DNA of 64,000 nucleotides. It comes from Sphaerisporangium perillae (GTDB taxonomy: Bacteria; Actinomycetota; Actinomycetes; Streptosporangiales; Streptosporangiaceae). Below, one piece after another: positions 63,621-64,000 of this stretch. The DNA lies in contig NZ_JALLPO010000003.1 of the NCBI RefSeq assembly GCF_023276435.1, forward strand, positions 186,001 through 250,000, written 5' to 3'. Numbering within the stretch: position 1 is the stretch's first letter; every line of letters begins with the position of its first letter. A model generated the notes under the pieces. The model was given only the letters and a program-made list of their open reading frames with translations. It was not told the DNA's origin and ran no database searches. The position numbers and the translations under genes are program-made.

Positions 63621-64000
63621 TCCTCGACACCATGCTCGCCGACCTGGAAGAACTCGTCGTCAGCGAGTCGTTCTCCGCCGACCACCAGGCGGTGGCCCGC
63701 AGCGCCCGGGTGGTCGCCGACCAGGGGCGCAGAATGCTCGGCAGCCCTCCCGAGACGCTCGTGATCGACGGGGTGACCCACCTGCGGTGGAGCTTCGGCA
63801 CGCCCAAGGTGCTGCTGGTCGGCCACCACGACACGGTCTGGCCGATCGGCTCCCTGCGGACCCGTCCCTGGTCCGTCGCCGACGGGATCGCCCGGGGGCC
63901 GGGGGTGTTCGACATGAAGGCCGGGCTGGTCCAGATGTTCCACGCTCTGGCCACCCTGCCGTCGCCGGACGGCGTGTGCGTGCTGGTCACCGGGGACGAG
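63617..64000 (+). CDS. M20-family metallopeptidase, N-terminal part (runs off the right edge)
   Basis: 128 residues from GTG 63617 with no stop before the window end. VLLVGHHDTVWPIGSLRTRP holds the first zinc His and Asp of M20 peptidases (carboxypeptidase G2/ArgE group), GPGVFDMKAGLVQMFHAL the bridging Asp, and VLVTGDE the start of the catalytic Glu motif. It is coupled to the dipeptidase, so both probably act in peptide or amino-acid scavenging. Confidence 0.85.
   Translation, partial: MILDTMLADLEELVVSESFSADHQAVARSARVVADQGRRMLGSPPETLVIDGVTHLRWSFGTPKVLLVGHHDTVWPIGSLRTRPWSVADGIARGPGVFDMKAGLVQMFHALATLPSPDGVCVLVTGDE

Overview
The window is high-GC DNA (about 70% G+C by eye) from a filamentous actinobacterium. 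A Streptosporangiales-type genome (Nonomuraea, Streptosporangium, Microbispora or a relative) is the best inference. It rests on the tmsAB pair for 10-methyl fatty acids, GuaB1, an LigB-like DNA ligase, DUF4192, DUF1707 and EI24 proteins, a cyclodipeptide synthase beside an EF-hand protein, many GTG/TTG and leaderless starts, and rare TTA codons. No species can be named from the sequence alone.

Layout. 1-0.6 kb: end of an AraC-type regulator and a decayed Tn3-family transposon. 0.7-5.4 kb: tmsA-tmsB (10-methyl branched fatty acids), a divergent alpha-methylacyl-CoA racemase and a GyrI-like protein. 5.5-19.9 kb: housekeeping and envelope genes (guaB1, YflT-like stress protein, FKBP, ATP-dependent DNA ligase, RlpA-like protein, DUF1707, DUF4192, EI24, maf, a membrane-anchored protein, PTH2, an MFS permease), with a 96-97 bp tandem repeat array at 16.0-16.4 kb. 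20-23 kb: GlxA-type regulator, PrpE and tRNA-Ala copy 1. 23.3-26.9 kb: cyclodipeptide synthase plus EF-hand protein, vWA lipoprotein, methyltransferase. 27-29.4 kb: a decay zone around tRNA-Ala copy 2 (frameshifted GNAT, GntR/UTRA without its DNA-binding domain, sigma-factor fragment). 29.4-33.7 kb: CynX/NimT permease, SRPBCC protein, two small membrane proteins, a DUF11 secreted protein and a TetR remnant. 34-36.5 kb: a translationally coupled ATP-grasp/flavoprotein pair.

36.5-60.7 kb is the centrepiece: an oxalate, glyoxylate and formate island. It holds gcl, garR and hyi plus an aldehyde dehydrogenase (glyoxylate to glycerate); sucCD; two oxalate/formate-antiporter-family permeases; a GntR/FCD regulator; an ADP-forming acyl-CoA synthetase; frc; an oxalyl-CoA decarboxylase-type TPP enzyme; a PanE2-like reductase (candidate oxalyl-CoA reductase); and a NAD-type formate dehydrogenase with fdhD. 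The inferred flow is: oxalate enters by OFA antiport and is activated by Frc. It is then either decarboxylated to formyl-CoA and formate, which FDH oxidises to CO2 plus NADH, or reduced by the PanE2-like enzyme to glyoxylate, which Gcl and GarR turn into glycerate. An 18-bp heptad-phased motif, CATACKGTATACYGTATG, or its 14-bp-spaced variant lies in every promoter gap around sucC, the first permease, gntR, the TPP enzyme, the PanE2-like gene and fdh, so the GntR protein probably controls these units.

Two unusual proteins stand out. The formate dehydrogenase alpha chain is split into two genes encoded in reversed order, with a FdsG-FdsB fusion gene between them. The cyclodipeptide synthase departs from the family at two active-site positions. 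A solitary IS605-type right end with a TnpB omega-RNA-like structure sits between garR and gcl. Identical tRNA-Ala(GGC) genes at 28.8 and 62.2 kb bracket the island. 60.7-64 kb: alditol oxidase, tRNA-Ala copy 3, an M19 dipeptidase and a partial M20 peptidase.
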